From Parasponia andersonii (lineage: Eukaryota > Streptophyta > Magnoliopsida > Rosales > Cannabaceae): a stretch of 64,000 bases of DNA. Positions 60,392-64,000 of this stretch are shown here, piece by piece. A program made the position numbers and the translations under genes. How positions within the stretch are numbered: the first letter of the stretch is position 1; every line of letters starts with the position of its first letter. Location: assembly GCA_002914805.1 (NCBI GenBank), contig JXTB01000109.1, positions 65,437 through 129,436 of the forward strand, read 5' to 3'. Under the pieces are notes generated by a model. The model ran no database searches. It was not told the origin of the DNA and was given only the letters and a program-made list of their open reading frames with translations.

Positions 60392-61722
60392 TGAAGGATC
60401 AAGAGAAAGTGAGGCTAATGTTGAAGTTGAAATTCTAGATGTTGTTAATATTTTGATGTTTTCCTTAAATTAATGATTATATGTAATCTTTGAGGCCTGT
60501 TTACATTCTAAATAGAATCAAAATTCAAGTTTTTATTTTTGAGGTCTTTTTTATTTTTATTTCTTCTTTTGTATATGTTTTACTCGAGGACGAGCAAAAT
60601 GTTAAGTTTGGAGGTATTTGATGAGTAAGTTTTATTCATTAATTAGATATCATTTAAACAAGGCATTTAGTAGATTCTTAGGATTTTTTGTAGGTTTTAT
60701 TTGTGTTTGTAATATTTTGTTTGTAGGTTAGTTAATTTTTGTACACACGATGAAAATTGCATGATTTATAGCGAGTTGGAGAGAAAAGGGAGTGCTTTGA
60801 CATTTGTTTTTGGCACTAGAGTACTTTGACACTTGTTTTTAGCAATAGAGCACTTTAGAGGTTTAAAAGGAGTAAAATTTTTAAGAGGAAAAAAAATTCC
60901 AAAGAAAGTGGTGCCCCGGCACCATTAAGAAGTGCTCCTGCACTAGTTCGAGCTCAAAAGAAATAATGGACAGCAAGAATGGCACCCCAGCGCCACTCTG
61001 CAGGAAACTTTATAATTATCATCTTAGGATGCCTTTTGATCTAGTTTTTATGGTGGCCGCCTCCTACCTTATAAATAAGTCTTTTCTAGACTTATTTGGG
61101 GGATTCTCAAGCCAAAATAACTCAAAAAATAAGGGAAAAATTGAGAGTGAAGGATTGAAAGCGAAGCGATTGGCAACCCAGATATGAAACGTCATTGATT
61201 CGACTTCTAGTTTTTTCTATTCTTATTTGTATTGTTCTTTTTTTTCCATGTCTAGAATTATGTTTAGAATTTGTTTTCTCTTTATCATGAACTAATTTAT
61301 TTTCTAGGGCTACGATGTAGCCAGATTATGATGTCTTAAATTGTTTTAATTCCAATGCAAGTTGATGTTTATTTCCATCCTATGCTAATTGTATTAATCC
61401 ACACTTAATACTTGTGAGAGCCTTATCAATTTTTGCATGAATTAGAGGTTTGATCCAAGATCTGAGAAGAGAGGATTGAATTTTTCTTGATTAATATGAC
61501 ATGAAATTATCATAGGATAAAGATATCTATGAGGCTTGTGTAGTAATATGAATTGTTTGTGCTTAATGAGTTTTGATAGGTTTATAATTTACACAAAGAT
61601 ATTGGAACTTGTTTATTAAAATGTGTTTGTTAATTCTTGAAAAAGATTAATAGATATAATAGAGAAATTTGTTGTTAGCATAGAGAATGAACGTTAATTG
61701 ATTGGATTGAATAATTTAGGTG

Positions 61723-61983
61723 GATTAACATTAGTTTGTTGCTTGACTCATCCTAAAAGAATTCATCTGTTCTTGTGGGAATCTCAATCGAATCGGGATT
61801 CACCCGGCTCAAATCGATGTTCCTCCAGAGGGTTGGTTCGAAACTAGCTGCACGCCATAAACTACACACACGAGAGACACCAGTGACCAGGTCCAAAATA
61901 TCGAGAGCCATGAAAATCTTGACAAGGATGTCATAGGCATATCATTCCATGTGGTGATTGTAGGGTAGCTTTTGGTCATCCTT
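61723..61983 (-). pseudogene. F-box pseudogene, copy 2 (exon 1 fragment)
   Basis: It aligns with 36487-36745 base by base: TTAGTTTGTTGCTTGACTC, AAATCGATCTTCCTCCAGAG in copy 1 against AAATCGATGTTCCTCCAGAG, AACTAGCTGCACGCCATAA, CACACACG, and GTGGTGATTGTAGGGTAG. Only the F-box part remains. One base is missing in GTCATAGGCATATC (copy 1: GTCATACGGAATATC), which shifts the frame near the start, and the LRR part and exon 2 are gone. The left edge abuts the truncated 3' LTR. Confidence 0.8.
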
Positions 61984-63179
61984 CAAAAGAGACAGTTCCT
62001 TGAACATGAAGGAACATAACATAATGAGTAAGAAATCCCTATAATTTGTCATAATTAGTCCAAATCATGGGATACAGATTAAAATGTTGAAACTTTAGTG
62101 AGCATACAAATCATTACAGAGAAAATATTAAAAACTAGACTTTATTACTCAATAATCAAAGCCAAAATAGAATATTGAGTGATCATAGCAAAAGACAAAG
62201 TTGAACGGAAATGTAGCACTACTTGTATTAGTCCATCTAATTGATCTCTTTTCTAGCTTTGGTAGCTACTAATTTTTGCATGCACAAAATATTAAGCTAT
62301 ACAGAAGTACATAAGTACTACATTGTACCTACTAGACTGAATAGCAAGAAACTCTTGTGTGCATGTTAATATTTAATGTAGAAGGAATCTGCTACACTTT
62401 ACTTTGTACATCAATTCCATAATTATGATAAATCACTAAGAGAATATAAAGAAACCGAAAAACACCATCACTAGAAGATTGATTGGATTGATTGGAGGAT
62501 TTGTGATTTTCAATGAATGGACTATGAAGCATGGAAACATCTTCGAATATAAATTGACTAGGGAACCTCAAAACTTTAAAGAAAAGGTATTCAATGCATG
62601 TGAAACTTGCCTTCTAATCCAGGAAACTAGTTCATTCTTTACAAATTTGTCAGAGAAAAGATGTCTCGTGCAAAATGTATTAATTTACCGTTCTAAGTAG
62701 TAAGAACTACAAAACTTAATGATGTATCAGCAAAGCCTTAAAGGATATTCTTTACTGTTACTTCAAATCTCAAAATAGGTACAATAGAGAACCACAAATG
62801 CATGAAAGAAAAAGGAACAACAATACTATAGAATTAGTGTTAAAAGCTATAAGTTAAATTTAGAATTGTAATCTTCGATGTAACATGACGACAAATACTA
62901 ACAGAAACATAGAATGTTCTTATGCTAGTATATGTCCATATCTACGTTAAAAATTTTGAGAGCTACTTAAACAAAATTCAGTACATTATCCCAAAACCTT
63001 TCTACTTCCAGATAGTTTGCCATGAAATTATGTAAAACTAATAATAATAATAATAAAAGGTGATAAAATCAATAATAGCTTGATTTAAAAATTATGACAT
63101 GTGTGTCTTGCTACTGTTTTTTTTTCTTTTTTCAGTGAATATCACAAGAACTTACAGTATCCAAAAAGTAAATCATACT
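61984..63179. other. Upstream flank of F-box copy 2 and spacer
   Basis: From 61984 to about 62185 it is a copy of the flank of F-box copy 1 (36746-36985: ATAATGAG, AGAAATCCC, TTACTCAATAATCA, GGTCATAGCAAAAG-like). Beyond that nothing is recognised. The ORF at 62479-62700 has no domain. Confidence 0.5.
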
Positions 63180-63514
63180 TGTAAAAACCCGGAATTTTTT
63201 AGGGTAATTTGGACATTTTACTAATTTTCCGGATAAAATATTGTGGGAACTAATTTGCAAAAGTTTTGTACTGAGGGACTAAATTGCAAATTTTGGGGGA
63301 CTAAATTGATAGAGATTTAAAATTTTGGGGACTTATATGTAATTTCTGAAAAATTGCACAGCCCTATAAGGTTGGGCCACGTGGCTCTGCTCAGCCAATC
63401 CCCTCTCTCCTTCTCTCTCTCTCCCCGAAACTCTCTTTCTCTCTCCTCTCTTCTCCCTCTCGGCCGCACCTCCGCAGAACCGCCGCCAGCCACTGTCCGG
63501 GCCGCCCACTGACC
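63180..63514 (+). mobile_element. Start of another LTR of the 3246-5799 family, copy 4
   Basis: It begins TGTAAAAACCCGGAATTTTT and continues with AGGGACTAAATTGCAAATTT, GGCCACGTGGCTCTGCTCAG, a CT-rich run and GGCCGCACC, in the order seen in copy 2 (11124-11470). It runs into the assembly gap. Copies 1 to 3 suggest a further 2 kb of LTR in or past the gap. Confidence 0.65.
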
Positions 63515-63995
63515 NNNNNNNNNNNNNNNNNNNNNNNNNNNNNNNNNNNNNNNNNNNNNNNNNNNNNNNNNNNNNNNNNNNNNNNNNNNNNNNNNNNNNN
63601 NNNNNNNNNNNNNNNNNNNNNNNNNNNNNNNNNNNNNNNNNNNNNNNNNNNNNNNNNNNNNNNNNNNNNNNNNNNNNNNNNNNNNNNNNNNNNNNNNNNN
63701 NNNNNNNNNNNNNNNNNNNNNNNNNNNNNNNNNNNNNNNNNNNNNNNNNNNNNNNNNNNNNNNNNNNNNNNNNNNNNNNNNNNNNNNNNNNNNNNNNNNN
63801 NNNNNNNNNNNNNNNNNNNNNNNNNNNNNNNNNNNNNNNNNNNNNNNNNNNNNNNNNNNNNNNNNNNNNNNNNNNNNNNNNNNNNNNNNNNNNNNNNNNN
63901 NNNNNNNNNNNNNNNNNNNNNNNNNNNNNNNNNNNNNNNNNNNNNNNNNNNNNNNNNNNNNNNNNNNNNNNNNNNNNNNNNNNNNNNNNNNNNNN
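63515..63995. other. Assembly gap of 481 N
   Basis: A run of N inside an LTR; only five bases follow it. Confidence 0.99.
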
Positions 63996-64000
63996 TTTTA

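Larger units (their letters stand above)
56367..61725 (+). mobile_element. Internally deleted Athila-like (Ty3/gypsy) LTR element
   Basis: The 5' LTR starts TGATGAGTGAGTTTTATTC at 56367; the 3' LTR starts TGATGAGTAAGTTTTATTC at 60619. They align for about 1.1 kb, to GGATTAA at 57460-57466 and at about 61719-61725, where the 3' copy breaks off into F-box DNA. Just before the 3' LTR is TTAAGTTTGGAGGTATT, a polypurine-type tract, preceded by CTCGAGGACGAGCAAAATG, as in Athila and Tat elements. The inside holds only gag-like and a few pol-end sequences (57850-59180); reverse transcriptase, RNase H and integrase are absent. The two LTRs differ at many positions, so the insertion is not recent. The true 5' LTR end lies beyond 57466 and I could not place it. 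Confidence 0.75.

Overview
This is nuclear DNA from a flowering plant, most likely a eudicot. The reasons are introns with GT-AG borders, plant-only gene families (osmotin-type thaumatin-like proteins, a CLE peptide, an MBD13-type protein), very AT-rich spacers full of MITEs and solo LTRs, and two runs of N from an assembly. I cannot name the species from the sequence.

Layout. 0-8.4 kb: two intact, intronless osmotin-like (PR-5) genes on the + strand, each behind a stress-type promoter. Between them lie a solo LTR with its target duplication, a MITE and an orphan pair of GCC boxes. 8.4-22 kb: a repeat zone with a SINE, a second solo LTR carrying a nested MITE, remnants of a PPR gene and a FAR1-related (FRS) gene, and a 107-108 bp tandem repeat split by a fold-back MITE and a Copia-type solo LTR. 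22.1-24 kb: a five-exon gene for a small C2-domain protein. 24.8-32.1 kb (minus strand): an eight-exon gene for an MBD13-like protein with three MBD domains, convergent with the C2 gene. 33.8-37 kb: MITEs, a decayed copy of the 3' end of a Dabb gene, and an F-box/LRR pseudogene. 37-43 kb: a 5'-truncated LTR and a LINE fragment. 43.7-46.2 kb: an intact nine-exon Dabb (stress-response A/B barrel) gene. 47.9-48.1 kb (minus strand): a small intronless gene ending in a CLE dodecapeptide, RAVPGGPNPLHN. 49.3-50 kb: a cluster of (TA)n-linked MITEs. 52.4-54.8 kb: a degenerate TAACTAGTAACC-type satellite with a roughly 210-220 bp higher-order period. 55.7-62.2 kb: a second, wrecked copy of the F-box locus split by an internally deleted Athila-like LTR element. 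63.2 kb to the end: the start of another solo-type LTR that runs into an assembly gap.

Intact genes are the two osmotin-like proteins (defence or osmotic stress), the C2 protein (Ca2+/lipid binding), the MBD protein (nuclear, chromatin), the Dabb protein (probably plastid) and the CLE peptide (secreted signal). They do not form one pathway. The clearest larger structure is a segmental duplication: Dabb 3' end, block X and F-box gene occur in the same order at 34.3-37.0 kb and again, spread out by inserted DNA, at 45.7-62.2 kb. I saw no previously undescribed enzymatic or defence system. The most rewarding items are the CLE gene, the segmental duplication, the two satellite arrays and the exon-triplicated MBD gene.
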